Shown here piece by piece: positions 37,237-48,648 of a stretch of 64,000 nt of DNA. The stretch lies in the NCBI RefSeq assembly GCF_030272615.1, contig NC_081415.1:269420425-269484424 (forward strand), given 5' to 3'. The stretch is from Cryptomeria japonica (Eukaryota; Streptophyta; Pinopsida; Cupressales; Cupressaceae). How positions within the stretch are numbered: the stretch's first letter is position 1; every line of letters begins with the position of its first letter. Both the position numbers and the translations under genes were made by a program. Below the pieces are notes generated by a model, which searched no databases, was not told the DNA's origin, and saw only the letters and a program-made list of their open reading frames with translations.

Positions 37237-40200
37237 TTAACTTGACCCATTGATACGATCAAAGTATAATTGCTCTTTAACTTCCCTTTTAATGTGAGTT
37301 TCTCCAATGTATTTGACATCCTTCTCCAAATTGACCCCTTCATTGGCTAGGATATCCGCAACCTTATTGCCTTCTCTAAAGGTATGAGTTATACTAATAC
37401 TAACATACTTATTTAGCACTTTTAACTAAGTTAGTAATATTCCAAGATACAAAGCTTGTACCTTTGAGGGCTTGTATGATGTTTAAAGAGTCCCCTTCGA
37501 GCCAATTTTTTTTGAATTTGAATTCCTGAGCTAGCTGGAGGCTCTTTAGCATTGCCAGAGCTTCAGCCACATGGTTATTTTGGACCCCAAAACGAGAAGC
37601 AAAAGCAGCAATGCAAATTCCTTGAGCATTTCTAATAACTCCTCCACCACCAGCCTTCCCAGGGTTCCCTTTAGCCGCCCCATCAAAATTTACCTTTATC
37701 CAGTCATAATCAGGAAAACGCCAGACAATATTATCTCTCCTATTCTTATTTTCTGATCTATAGACCTTATGTATTAGGTTCCATTCAGTGAGGATGTCTC
37801 TTTCCATATCATTCATATCAATAACAAACCATTGTTGATTGTTCTTGTGAGGAATATTGATGTTCTCCTTTATAGCCCTGCATATTTTTTCAAAGACCAC
37901 CTGAGTATTACACTTAGCTTCCCTAAATATCCTATTATTTCTTTCTTTCCAAATGCCCCAGCAAATCATGGGGAGCGTCAAAGACCAAAGGTTCTTGATA
38001 AGTTGGCATTTGGTTGGAAAATTCTAGTGCCAGATAATATCCTTGATACTCTTGTTCATAAACCAATTAACTTTCCATTTTTCCCACATTTTGCACCAAA
38101 TATCCCAGGTAAAAGAGTAGTGAAAAAAGAGATGATCAACTGATTCCCCCTCCTTCTGGCATAGCTCACATCTATTAGGGAATTTGAAACCTCTTCAGAT
38201 TAAATTGTCAAGAGTAAGGGTACTATTACGAGAAGCAAGCCAAAAGAAAATGTTGACTTTAGGGATCAAAATGTCATTCCAAACTTTACTCCAAATGGGA
38301 TTACTGGTTTGAGAAAAGGTGTTTTTGTAGGCTGAGGCAATCGTAAATTCACCTTTAGGATCACTTTTCTAGAGGAACACATCATCATAGTCTTTGTTAG
38401 GGGAAAAGGATAGCAGCTCCTTCTGGAGTAAGGAAAATCCAGAATGAATATCATCAAGCCTAACCCACTTGTCCTCCTTCCAGTAGTCACACACCATAAG
38501 CCCAAACCTCCTTTTACATTCCTCAATAATTTGACTATTGCCTTGATCATAAAGAGCTTCATTCTTCATCCAGGGGTCTTCCCAAAACCTTATTTTGTCA
38601 CCTTTTCCAAGGACCCATCTAGCCCCAGCTTTTGCCACTTTTATGGATTTAGTAATGCTATTCTAGATGAAGGATCCAACAGGGATGTCTTCAGAATTAA
38701 GGACCCCTTGGATAGGCTAATTCTGAATGTATTTGTCAAACCAAATTTGATTCCAATCTTTCTTAGTATCATAGGCTCTCCATAATTGTTTAGCAAGAAG
38801 AGCTTTGTTAAAGGTTTTTAGAGCTTTAATCCCCAACCCCCCTTTGTTCTTTGGTCTACAAACTTTGTCCCAAGCAACCAAGGATATTCTCTTTTTTTCT
38901 TCCACTCCTGACCATAAAAATCTCTTCTGGATTCTTTCCATTGCTTCAGCAAATTTAGCCGGGATACCAAATAGGCTGAGAGCATAAACAGGGAGATTTT
39001 GAAGAGTAGCTTGAAGGAGCTGCAATTTCCCATCCTGAGATAAAATTGAACCTTTCCATCCAGCAAGTCTTTTATTGAATTTATCAATAAGCATATTCCA
39101 GAAGGAATTTGGGGGAGCTAAACCCAAGGGAAGACCCAGATAGGTGGAAGGGAGCATATCCACTTTGCACCCAATAATTTTAGCAATTTTCTGTTGTCTT
39201 ATGACCAGAGTATTCAGGAAGTAAATAGCCAATTTGTCCCAATTGACTTGCTGACCAGTAGCCAAAGCCTAGGAGTTAAGAGCAGTTTTGAAGGCATCAG
39301 CCTCCTTAACAGAAGAATATCCCATGAGGATAGCATCATCAACAAACTGTTGATGAGAGCAAAAAATATTGGTAGAGGAGGGTTGAAGACCTTTGATAGT
39401 TTTGCTCCGTTTCAAATTGTGAATCAATCTGCTCATACTTTCAGCCAAAATGGTGAAAAGGATAGGAGATATGGGATCTCCTTGTCTGAGCCCCCTTGAA
39501 GTTTTAAAAAATTTGGTAGGAGATCCATTAATCAGAATAGAGAACATAGGAGTGGTGATCAACTCTCTAATTATTTTGGTTACCTTTTCATCAAAACCAA
39601 ATGCCTCCATGATTTTGAAAAGAACATTCCACTCCACTCTATCATAAGCCTTCACCAAATCCAACTTTATCAAGAAGCCTTCTTTTTTAGCAGCACTAAG
39701 GGAATGAACGTTCTCATGAACAAGAATAATAGAGTCCAGAATCTGCCTGCCAGGAACAAAACCTTTCTGCTCCTCAGAGATGAAGGGAAGCACCACCAAA
39801 ATTCTAGTGGTTAGAACTTTGGATATGATTTTGTAGAAAGAGTTACATAGGCTAATTGGCCTAAAATTTCCCATAGAGTTCACCCCAGCAACTTTCGGGA
39901 TTAGGGCTATAAATGTGGAGTTGAGTTCCTTAAGGATTCTTCTAGATCCAAAGAATTCTTTGACCGCATTAACCGTGTCTTCCCGCACAATATGCCAGAA
40001 TTCTTGGAAGAAAATCATAGGGAAACCGTCAGGACCCAGAGCTTTATCCCCTTGAAATGAAAAGACAGCTTTTTTAATTTCCCCAGCAGACGAGATAGCA
40101 GAAAGGGCCTTATTCTGAATAGGGTTAATGATCTTAGGAATGATATTAACCAAATTGAGTTGGTGGGTCTGATCAATATCCTTGTTACTTGTGAGGAGTT

Positions 40201-41410
40201 GATTGAAGTACCTGACAGCTTCATCCCTGATTTCATCCTTATTAAGTAGAGTGTTGTTTTCAACAATCAGTCTTGTGATTCTAATCACTGCCTTGTGTTT
40301 TAGAGAAGTCATGTGGAAAAATTTAGTGTTTCTATCCCCTGCCTTCAACCATATAGCCCTAGATCTCTGCCTCCAATAGATTTCTTCCCTAGAAATAATG
40401 TTGTGGAGTTTGACTAGAACATCATCTTCCATGGCTTTGGAATACTTTTTGTAGCCATCTTTCTGTATTGAATTTTGGATCTGGTCCAGTTCCTCCTTTA
40501 GTTTTTTCTTTGAATCAAATATATCACCAAAGACCTTCTTGTTCCAAATATTAATGTTAATTTTGATGTTTTTAAGTTTTTTGGCAACTTTATACATGGC
40601 AATTCTATTAACATCAAGATTCCACCAATTAGCAATAGATTTTTCAAGATTAGGGTGGGAAGTCCACATCTTTTTGAACCGAAAAGGGAAACTCTGATTA
40701 TTCTTAATATTCTCGGCAACAAAAGAGATGGGATTATGGTCTAACCCAATTCTATTAATAACAGAAAGGGAGCATCTATGAGAAAGAATCCAATCATTAG
40801 TAACAAGGGATCTATCAAGTCTTACCTGGATGAGATCTTCACCATCCCTTCGGTTAGACCAAGTGTAAGAGGCCCCATTGAGATCCATATCAATGAGAGC
40901 ATTGACATTAATAAAGTCCATCAAGTCAGATCTGTTGTCTGGTTGAGCTTGGATGCCTCCAAATTTTTCAATGTCTTGCAGAGGAGTATTGAAATCTCCC
41001 ATCACAACTCAGTTGTTCAATGGGAAGGAATTTCTTTTATGTTGAATTTTATTCCAAAATTTACTTCTAGCAAATTTAGAGTTAGGGGCATAGATATTAG
41101 TGATGACACATTCCTTACCATCAATGATGCTTTTAGCTTTTAGGGATAAGATATTGCTATCAACATCAATCATATCTCTAGAGGTTGTGCTTTTATTCCA
41201 GAAAATAGCAACCCCTCCAGAAGCTCCATTCGAGCTACTGCCACTAGCCCCTCCATTTTTAAAGAACTTTAATTTCTCCACTTTCTCTTTACTCATTTTG
41301 GTTTCCTGAACCAGGATAATATCCGGATTTTGATCTCGAATGAGGTTCCTTAATATATCCTATTTATTGAGACCATTTAGGCCTCTAATATTCCAAGATA
41401 TTACCTTCAT
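37237..41410 (-). pseudogene. LINE ORF2: endonuclease, RT, zf-RVT, RNase H (broken)
   Basis: The start is MKVISWNIRGLNGLNK (41410), the usual L1 endonuclease opening. Endonuclease landmarks include ILVQETKM, GGVAIFW, VITNIYAPN and VVMGDFNTPL. RT landmarks are LGPDGFPMIFFQEFW, FRPISLCNSFYKIISK, LDLVKAYDRVEWNVL, GLRQGDPISPILF and the active site FVDDAILMG (about 39345). The zf-RVT region has CELCQKEGESVDHLFFH (about 38135-38185). RNase H shows FDGAAKGNPG, AEALA, EGDS and, after a frameshift near 37420, HTFREGNKVADILA. Stops: 41362 TAG, 41009 TGA, 39269 TAG, 38717 TAG, 38665 TAG, 38369 TAG, 38197 TGA and 38026 TAG. Its product would nick target DNA and reverse-transcribe the RNA in place. Confidence 0.93.
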
Positions 41411-41442
41411 TTGGAAGCCTGAGGGCAGGATTCCTTGATAGT

Positions 41443-43122
41443 TCACTGCCTTCCATCAGCTATGTTTTGCTTGCTCTCCTGGTCCCTATGCCATTTCATA
41501 GTTTTACATCCCGGTGGGGATCTTGAAGCCCCAAAATCAGCCTTGGATCTGGTTCTGGTGTTTACTCCATTAAGGCCTCCTACCTTCTTGGTTTTAATTT
41601 TCTTGCCATTTCCTGTTGTGTTTTCTTCTTGTTCTGCTCTAGACTCATCTTGCATATTGCTCCATAGTTCTCCTCTTTTCTAGGATGATGTAGGCATATC
41701 GACTCCTATGTTCTGGAATAAGGCATTTAAGTTTACCTGAGGCGATCCAAACTTGTTGATCCTTCCCAGTTTTATTTCATGTTCTTGAAAATCATCCTCT
41801 AGACAGTGTTCATCTTTTTTTGATATAGATTCCTGAAAAGCCTCATGATGAGAATCAGTGATATTCTCAATCTCACCATCTTCAAGTGTCTCTTCACTGA
41901 TTTCATTCTCCTTCACCTGTGTCTGTAGAGCCTCAAAGGTATTGATTGTTTTAATCTCAAACTCCCTAATTTCATTCTTTTTATTCTCCTTCAAAGGGGG
42001 GTTCTTAGGAGGGTCAGTGCTATCTGCTTCCAGTGGTTCAGATCTATTAACTGAGTTTCCACTTTTTCCTTCTAACTTGTTACAGTCTTTGTTATTATTA
42101 TTTTCTTTCCATACCTGTTTATGGATATTTGTCATCACAGGTTTTTTAGGGTTGCTAGGACAAGCCTTAGCCCAGTGACCATCTTTTTTGCAAGAAAAGA
42201 AAACAAAGGGGAGAGATTCGAATTCTATTGACTGTTCCCATAACCCAAGTTTGGAATTTATGTCAATAGTGCTTGGGAGGTCCATATTCTGCGATATGTT
42301 GACGCAGATACATGCATAAACCAATCTCTTGCGGGTTGTTGTCATTGGGTATATCGCAACAAGCTCCCCAAAGGAGTTAGCAATTCCTGAGAAAACATCC
42401 TCCACCCAGTATTCCAACGGCAACCCAGGCAACCTAACGCACATCGGAGTAGATTCAAAGAAAGAATCATTGAGTTCCATGTTAGGAGACCATTTTCTAA
42501 CAGAAAGAGAAGATTTGGCAAACATCCAGGGGCCACCACTTAAAGCAACTTCCATATCATCCCCGCAAGAGAAAGAAAAAATAAATAAGCCTCTAGGCAA
42601 GGCAGAGACATCAACCTGTCCTTTCATTCTCCATTTTCTCTTAACAAAGGACCTAACATCCTCAATATTAGGTCGAGGTCCAAAAAACTCCCCCACCAAA
42701 GAAAAAGACATTAAAGAGATGCTATGATCAATAACTATATCAGGAATCTCAATAGCAAGTTTACCTATTCTATTATCTGATATATCTTTGACAAAGGGGA
42801 AAGATGATTTACCAGTCGGTTTTCCAGGTGCTTTTCTTGCAAAAAGACTATTCCAGGGTTTAGAGATTAGCCCCTCCTTGATATTTTATGAGTCAACCTT
42901 CACCGCCTCGGGGCTCGATTCTTGGGAATCTTTTAAGTTTTCGTGATCGGGAAGAGGGTCTCGTATTTGTGGGTCCCCATCCTGCCTCCCATCCTCATCA
43001 TCAGATGCTTGTCCTTGAGCTACAATGGATTCAGAACCAAAGGATCCAATCTCATTGTTCCCTCCATTTCTCGATTTCAAATTTCCCCCTACAAACATTG
43101 TTCCCTCCGTTGTTCCCTCCAT
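41443..43122 (-). pseudogene. LINE ORF1: DUF4283-like RNA-binding protein (broken)
   Basis: A single frame runs from MEGTTEGTMFVGGN (43122) to DGRQ (41443), about 560 codons. It is interrupted by TAA near 42886 and TAG near 41680. The region SLVGEFFGPRPNIEDVRSFV to GGPWMFAKSSLSVRKW, and RLPGLPLEYW, is the DUF4283 pattern of plant LINE and related proteins. The zinc knuckle reads FFSCKKDGHWAKAC, so the first cysteine of the usual CxxC is missing. The tail is acidic and then basic (KKIKTKKVGG). Its role in relatives is binding the element RNA. Confidence 0.88.
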
Positions 43123-43155
43123 TTCTAATTATGTTGAGTGATGTTGCTGCAAGCA

Positions 43156-43169
43156 TTGGGGTGGAGTTT
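43156..43169. repeat. LINE target-site duplication, right copy
   Basis: TTGGGGTGGAGTTT, one mismatch from 35175-35188. Beyond it the interior of element C resumes. Confidence 0.85.
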
Positions 43170-43684
43170 GTTGTTACCCTGAGTATGCGTCATTTGTGGG
43201 AGGCACCTACCATTGTTGGTTCGACAATGGAACATTTGGAAAGCTCGATAGCAAGCTTTTGTGGATACCCTACTCGGGACCAAGGATTCAAAGTGCATTT
43301 GGGAGAGTGACGAAATGGTCAGATCATTAAATTGACAAAGAAGATGCAGCTTTTGGAAAGTATTTTTTTCAGTGATACAAGTTCTTTTAGTTTTGGAATT
43401 CATGAGTACATTGATCCTGGTATTTATGGTTTGGATGAGCTATTGTTGAAGTTTTGAGACAAAGAGGTGAATTTATTTTTGTTTGTGGATTGATGAGTGA
43501 GTTTGTGCCTAAGAAACTAGAAAGAGAAGATGTTTTTTTAATTCTAATTTATTTTTGGAGAAAATTGATTCAAAATGTTCGTGAACAAAGTCTAGTGAAG
43601 CTAAAATCTTTGATGGGCTTGACTGGAATGTAAGATTAGAAATGGAAATACAGGGAATGTCAAGTGCATGGTTGTACTGGTTGG
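43170..43684 (+). pseudogene. Interior protein of element C, 3' part
   Basis: The plus-strand frame reads VEFVVTLSMRHLWEAPTIVG, then SSIASFCGYPTRDQGFKVHL, ending at a stop near 43310. A second stretch has QLLESIFFSDTSSFSFGIHE. It continues the text left of the LINE (GVEFEM). It is unrecognised and has several stops before the purine tract. Confidence 0.4.
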
Positions 43685-43700
43685 ACTTTAGGGAGGAGAA

Positions 43701-43943
43701 TGTTGGGAATGTGAAGTCTAATGGTCACATGACCTTTTGGCTCCTCCCAACTCTTCATTTCATAGCTGAATATGAATGTATAAATGGTTGTGTGCAGTCC
43801 ATGTATTTTATTATTTTGAGACTAGTTAATAGAAGTGTTCCCTGCTTTCCTGTGGATGTAGCTAGTTATGGTGAACCACGTAATTCATAGTATTGTTTTT
43901 GTGTTGTCTAATTATTATTTTATTTTCTCATTTTAAATTAGCA
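43701..43943 (+). repeat. 3' LTR of element C
   Basis: It starts TGTTGGGAATGTGAAG after GGGAGGAGAA and ends AATTAGCA. It aligns with 33681-33962. Confidence 0.88.
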
Positions 43944-44384
43944 TGCATGCTTTGTCTATGCTTACACATTTGCATATATGTGTACTAGGGTAGTCACAAC
44001 TTCAACATCTAACAATATTCCATACCATTTGCACTCAAATGGATGTTCATACTAGTTTCCAAATCTCTCTTTTTTGCTAGAGGATACTACCAACGATTGC
44101 ACAATTTGATTTACACCTGCCAATTAATTTGCTTGAAAGTTTCTAAAGCCTTTACAACAAATTCATTTTGCGCATATGCCAATTCTATGCTACAACTACA
44201 ACATCTGACAAAATTTTGTATCCTTAGGATTTAATGGATGTTTAGCCCTTCTCCAAAGCTCAAGTTGGGAGTTGAAGCCAAGACTAAAATTAAAACCCAA
44301 ACCAAAGTTAAAATGGGGAATACAAACTGGAAATTATTTTTGAAGGTGCTGATTGTCAATACACCCATGTGCTCCTACATCGTA

Positions 44385-45085
44385 ATCTATCAACTGTCAT
44401 ACATATGGAATCATGTCCTCTCTATGTCTTCAATATACCAACAACAAAGTCTATGCTAAAATATTCCCATGGCCTCTTTGATACAAGTAATGGCCAATAT
44501 AGCCATATATTCTAACTTACTCCTTTGGCCATTTGACATACTCTACAACTTTGCACAAACTTCTTTATGTCTTGATGCAATTGTGGCCAATAATAATTCT
44601 CACTAACAAGAGCAATGGTCTTATCTCAACCAAAGTGCTCAGCGAACCCTCCACTATGCTTTTCCTTAATCAAGTTATCTCTCATTAAACTCATTAGAAT
44701 GCACGACTGACCTCCTCTAAACAACATGTCATCTTGGATTATTAAATCCAACTATCTTGTCCTATCCAAAGCAACAATTTTGAAACAAGCCTTGCAAGTT
44801 TGGATCTTTAGTATATAAAATTTTGAGTTCATTAAACCCAACAACTTCTATCTTTATCCCTATCAACAAACTTTGTTGTCTACTTGAGGCATCAACAACT
44901 TTGTTTGACCTTCCACTCCTTTGCTTTAAAACAAAAGCATAACTTAAAAAAAAACTCAATCCATTTTAAGTGTCTTTGATTCAACTTTCCTTGACTATTA
45001 TTTTTTTTCAAAGCTCGATGATCAATATATAAAACAAACTCTTTTGGCAATATAGGTGGAATACATACATCATGTCCAAGGCAAA
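44385..45085 (-). pseudogene. Gypsy RNase H end and integrase N-terminus (element D, piece 1)
   Basis: The minus strand reads IPPILPKEFVLYIDHRALKK, GKLNQRHLKWIEFF, FVLKQRSGRSNKVVDASSRQ and IEVVGFNELK (about 45075-44800). These are the Gypsy RNase H end and linker (family: DH.ALK....KL..RHAKWIEFL, FVLKHRSG..NKVADALSR). Then come GGFAEHFG, LVSENYYWPQLHQDIKKFV and SCRVCQMAKG (HHCC zinc finger, about 44650-44510), and RPWEYFSIDFVVGI with the first catalytic aspartate. The match stops near RGHDSIC (about 44385) and resumes at 33320. RT upstream is missing. Confidence 0.82.
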
Positions 45086-47640
45086 TCCAAGATTAAGGGT
45101 GAAGGGAATGGTGAAGAGCAATATTTTTTGGTTTGTATGCCAAGCACATCATCACTATCATATATCCTCAATATTCACGATAATTGAATGTTAAGACCAT
45201 GATAATACATGATATATGATAGAGATGATTAATTAAGATGTGTAACACAAAGGAATCTATATTAACCCACCATGAATTAACCAAATTTGTTGAGCTCAAA
45301 TTCAATATGAGTTCAAGATAGACAAATGGGGAAACTTTGCCACAAGAAAACCTAGTGAGTTGATGGTAGTTGTGTGAGAGCCTCTAACATTAATAAATAC
45401 TATCCCTTTGACTCTTATACTTTGTCATTCCTCTACTACTAAAGCAATTGATCTACATATAACTCCATCCACTCTATTAAGAAGAACAACCTTAGTTTAG
45501 GAAACTAGAGAAGCAAGGAAGATTCTCACAATATGCATTGTTTTGAAATAGTGATTGCAAGACAATTAAACACAAATAGAGATGATAGTACAATAGAATT
45601 TAAAGCCTAAGAAGTTGTGCAAATTGATGAGAATCAAGCTCCAGATATAGGGTTGGTCAAGATCAAGTTGCAATATCCAAGTGAAATGGATAGTTCTCAG
45701 GATGAGAAGTATGCTAGAAAATTATATTGAACAATGAGTTACATTAGTTATTGTCTTGTGTGTTATTTTGTATTTTGTAGTTTGTGCTTTGAACTAGATT
45801 AATAATATAAACATTATATTGAAAATGCCTAGCACCAATCATTGGATCAATTGATTATTAAATTGTCAAACTTTACATGAATTTATCTTCAATAAATCAG
45901 TGTTCACAAAAATGATAAGTTGTACCTTTTTAATTATTTTGTATTATTTTTTTTTTTAAATATTAAATTTAAATGTTCTATACAAATTTTGATAATTGTC
46001 CCCTACTATCCATAAAATCCAATAACTTATTTTTATCCCTAAACTTCGAAAAACACCAAGAAATATAACTATTGTATCACACTTTAATTAATGGAAAGAG
46101 TTTAAAGAGGGGCTATGTTAATCTTTAATCAATAAAAAATTGTAATTAAAATAAACAACTATTTCTAAATGTGTAAAAGTTTGCCAATTATTAGAGTTAC
46201 TCTCATTCACCTAATAATAATTAAATTTTAAATTTAATTAAATGAACTATAGGAGTTGAGATTTATAGTAGCCCTACCAAAATAAATAGCTCTGTTAAAA
46301 TTAAAGAGGATAAAGCTTAAGGCATTCACTTTACAAATGCATAGGAAGTGTGTTCATAAAGTATTAATAAACAACACTAATTCCATTTATGCCCCTCAAA
46401 TGTATATTTTGATACTCACTTTGCAAGCACTAGTGCACTTAAAATGCCTCCTTATTTTCATCCAATATCTAGTGTATCTTCTTTTTTTTTCTACATTTGT
46501 ATATCTCTTTATTATTATTTCTACCCTATCAATCAAGGGTACTACCCACACCTACATATAACTCAACTAACCACACAAACTCTAACAATAAATCACCCTT
46601 ATAACAAATGTGTTAATTATAATACACATATTAACCTAAATTATAATGAAAAGGTCTTAAAGATATCTAGTTATTCTTCTAAATAGGCTCATGGCATACT
46701 AAAAGGTGTCTAATAACTAGTTTTAGGATTATACTAAGGTTGCATCACATTGATTTGACCATTGTTTCTTTTGTTAACTATATTTAAGTTTGGATTAAGT
46801 ATGTGCCCCTATGATTATGAGGCTCTAACAAAATACAAGAATGTGGTATAGAAAAGAGACAAGTTCACGACATTAGCAAGAGTGGAATAGTGAATGGCAT
46901 TTGCCTGAATTGAAATGTGCAAAGTGATTTGTATAGGATTTGGAACATGACTTATAAGAACCTCACCCCTCCTATGCATGCTTCCCAACCTCCAATATCT
47001 ACATATATCACTTTAAGTAATGTATCCCATTTTCTCCAATACTAGCAATATATTGGACCACAATTTGATTATTTAAAAAATCACAACATGTATACACATG
47101 ATAAGCAAGAAAGTGTACCTAAGGAATTGTAAGGCTAAAACAATTGAAAGTTGACTAAATGAGGTTCTAAATTGTCAAAAATATTTTTTGAAATTTTCAC
47201 ATCTAAGAACAATCCATAGCATCCTAAGTCACGTGGTTCTATCCACATGGGCACACTAGTGTCCACTTGACAAATTGGTGTCTTGAACTTACATGGTTGC
47301 ATCCTTTCTAATTGATGACGTAAAACACTAGTGTCCACTTGACATATACTTACATGGTTGTGTCCTTTGTACTTGATGATATAAATCAATTGCAATTGTC
47401 AACTAGTCTTATATATTAGAGAACTTGACAAATATAAAGGAATGACAATGACACATATGGTAGCTTGCCTCAATCAAATTCCCATAATTGTTTTAGCACA
47501 AAGTAGCTAGAAAGTTGTAGGTTTGTAGCACTATGGTGTTGGGTGTATGTAATTGTAATGGAGGTGTGATAAACAATACTAGAGGATGCCCTAGTTAATT
47601 TCCAAAAGATTAAATTGTGTGGTATAAGTGTAGGTGCTAC
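45086..47640. other. No gene; a short tandem duplication near 47.3 kb
   Basis: AT-rich, with no recognisable coding sequence. At about 47251-47392 a block containing ACACTAGTGTCCACTTGACA, then TTACATGGTTG and TCCTTT...TTGATGA, occurs twice in a row (units roughly 77 and 65 bp). The core ACACTAGTGT is a palindrome. Confidence 0.5.
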
Positions 47641-47645
47641 TAAAG

Positions 47646-47720
47646 GGTTGTAGCTCAATTGATAAGGATGATCATACATTCCTTAATTACACCAACCACC
47701 AAGATTCAAAATCTCCAAAG
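47646..47720 (+). repeat. Candidate tRNA-derived SINE head
   Basis: TAGCTCAATTGATAAGG (47651-47667) matches a tRNA A box and D arm closely. AGATTCAAAATCTC (47702-47715) is a B box with C-to-A type decay of GGTTCGAATCTC. Spacing of about 50 bases fits a tRNA with a variable region. No anticodon stem is convincing, so a SINE head or tRNA pseudogene is more likely than a working tRNA. Confidence 0.45.
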
Positions 47721-47755
47721 GTGTAATTGTGTCAATTTTTATCTCTTGGGTGACA

Positions 47756-48325
47756 TTGACAAACTAGATACCCCAATTTGTGGCAATTTGGCCAAATGAT
47801 AGCTTCTAGTTTAAGTATATGCTCCCTCATAACATTGTGATATGTTATATAAAGGTGTAAATGTTGAAATCTATATAATCCATTTGTTTCCATAAATAAA
47901 TGTAGGTGCTAAAAGATCTTACATTCCTGTTTTGAAAAGCTTACATAAAATAAGCATGTCAGGGTTTTGCAAGAGTAGTGTTCATTTATGTAGGAAAAGG
48001 TGTATTTGAAAGTGCAAGACATGAGTGCAACATGCTTATGTCGCATGTGTTGACAAACTAGATCCTCCAATTTGTGGCAATTTGGCCAAATGGTAGCTTC
48101 TAGTTTAAGTATATGCTCCCTTGGACCATTGTGATATGTTATATATAGGTATAAATGTTGAAAACTATATAATCCAATTGTTTCCATAAATAAATGTAGA
48201 TGCTAAAAGATCTTACTTTCTTTTTTTGAAAAGCTTACTTAAATAAGCATGTTAGGGTTTTGCAAGAGTAGTGTTCACTTATGCAGGAAAAGGTGTATTT
48301 GAAAGTGCAAGACATGAAGGGAGAG
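47756..48325. repeat. Tandem duplication, period 294 bp
   Basis: Unit 1 (47756-48049) and unit 2 (48050-about 48325) both begin TTGACAAACTAGAT..CC, then CAATTTGTGGCAATTTGGCC. Both run through GATGCTAAAAGATCTTAC-type text to GAAAGTGCAAGACATGA. Identity by eye is about 90 percent. No coding content. Confidence 0.88.
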
Positions 48326-48648
48326 GGACCAATAGGTGAGAGGGGTACCAATACATGTTGTAGTACATGGACACTTTTAGACCAATAGTGGTGCCCTAAA
48401 AATGTCATGTCAATGCTTGTCCCCAAAAAAGTACCTCATAAATTCAAAAACAAACCAATGATGTGATGCCACATCCACACACAAGAAAACATGACTTAGT
48501 GCACACCTATGGATCTTGTGACAATTTGGGACCATTTTGGACACGTTCACAAAAATGCATGCTGATGTGTCATCATATATGACCATATGGACTTGAAATT
48601 TTGTTTTTAAGTAGAGGACTTGACAAGTAAGCTGTTGTGTAAAATTCA

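Larger units (their letters stand above)
35189..43155 (-). mobile_element. L1-type LINE with three reading frames
   Basis: The element runs right to left. ORF1 (43122-41443), ORF2 (41410-37237) and a third frame (37169-35366) are followed by a 3' untranslated end. A short poly(A) tail is seen as nine T on the plus strand (35186-35194). The 14-bp target duplications prove that all three frames moved as one unit or were carried together. ORF1 has two in-frame stops. ORF2 has at least eight stops and one frameshift. The third frame has four or more stops and one frameshift. The 5' untranslated region is only about 33 nt, so slight 5' truncation is possible. It was inserted into element C. Confidence 0.92.
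33681..43943 (+). mobile_element. Short-LTR retroelement C, interrupted by a LINE
   Basis: Two LTRs of 282 and 243 bp (33681-33962, 43701-43943) start TGTT.GGAATGTGAA and end TTTTAAATTAGCA. An initiator-methionine-type primer site follows the first, and a purine tract GGGAGGAGAA precedes the second. After removing the LINE the interior is only about 1.7 kb and has no polymerase domain, so the element is non-autonomous. Immediate flanks (CACAA and TGCAT) are not a target duplication. It lies within Gypsy element D, whose integrase is split around it. Confidence 0.82.

Noticed and set aside
33676-43948. Target duplication for element C (CACAA and TGCAT)
   Set aside because: The flanks do not match; the edges may have been lost or rearranged.
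47651-47715. Functional tRNA gene
   Set aside because: Box A is good, but box B is decayed and no acceptor or anticodon stem can be drawn.
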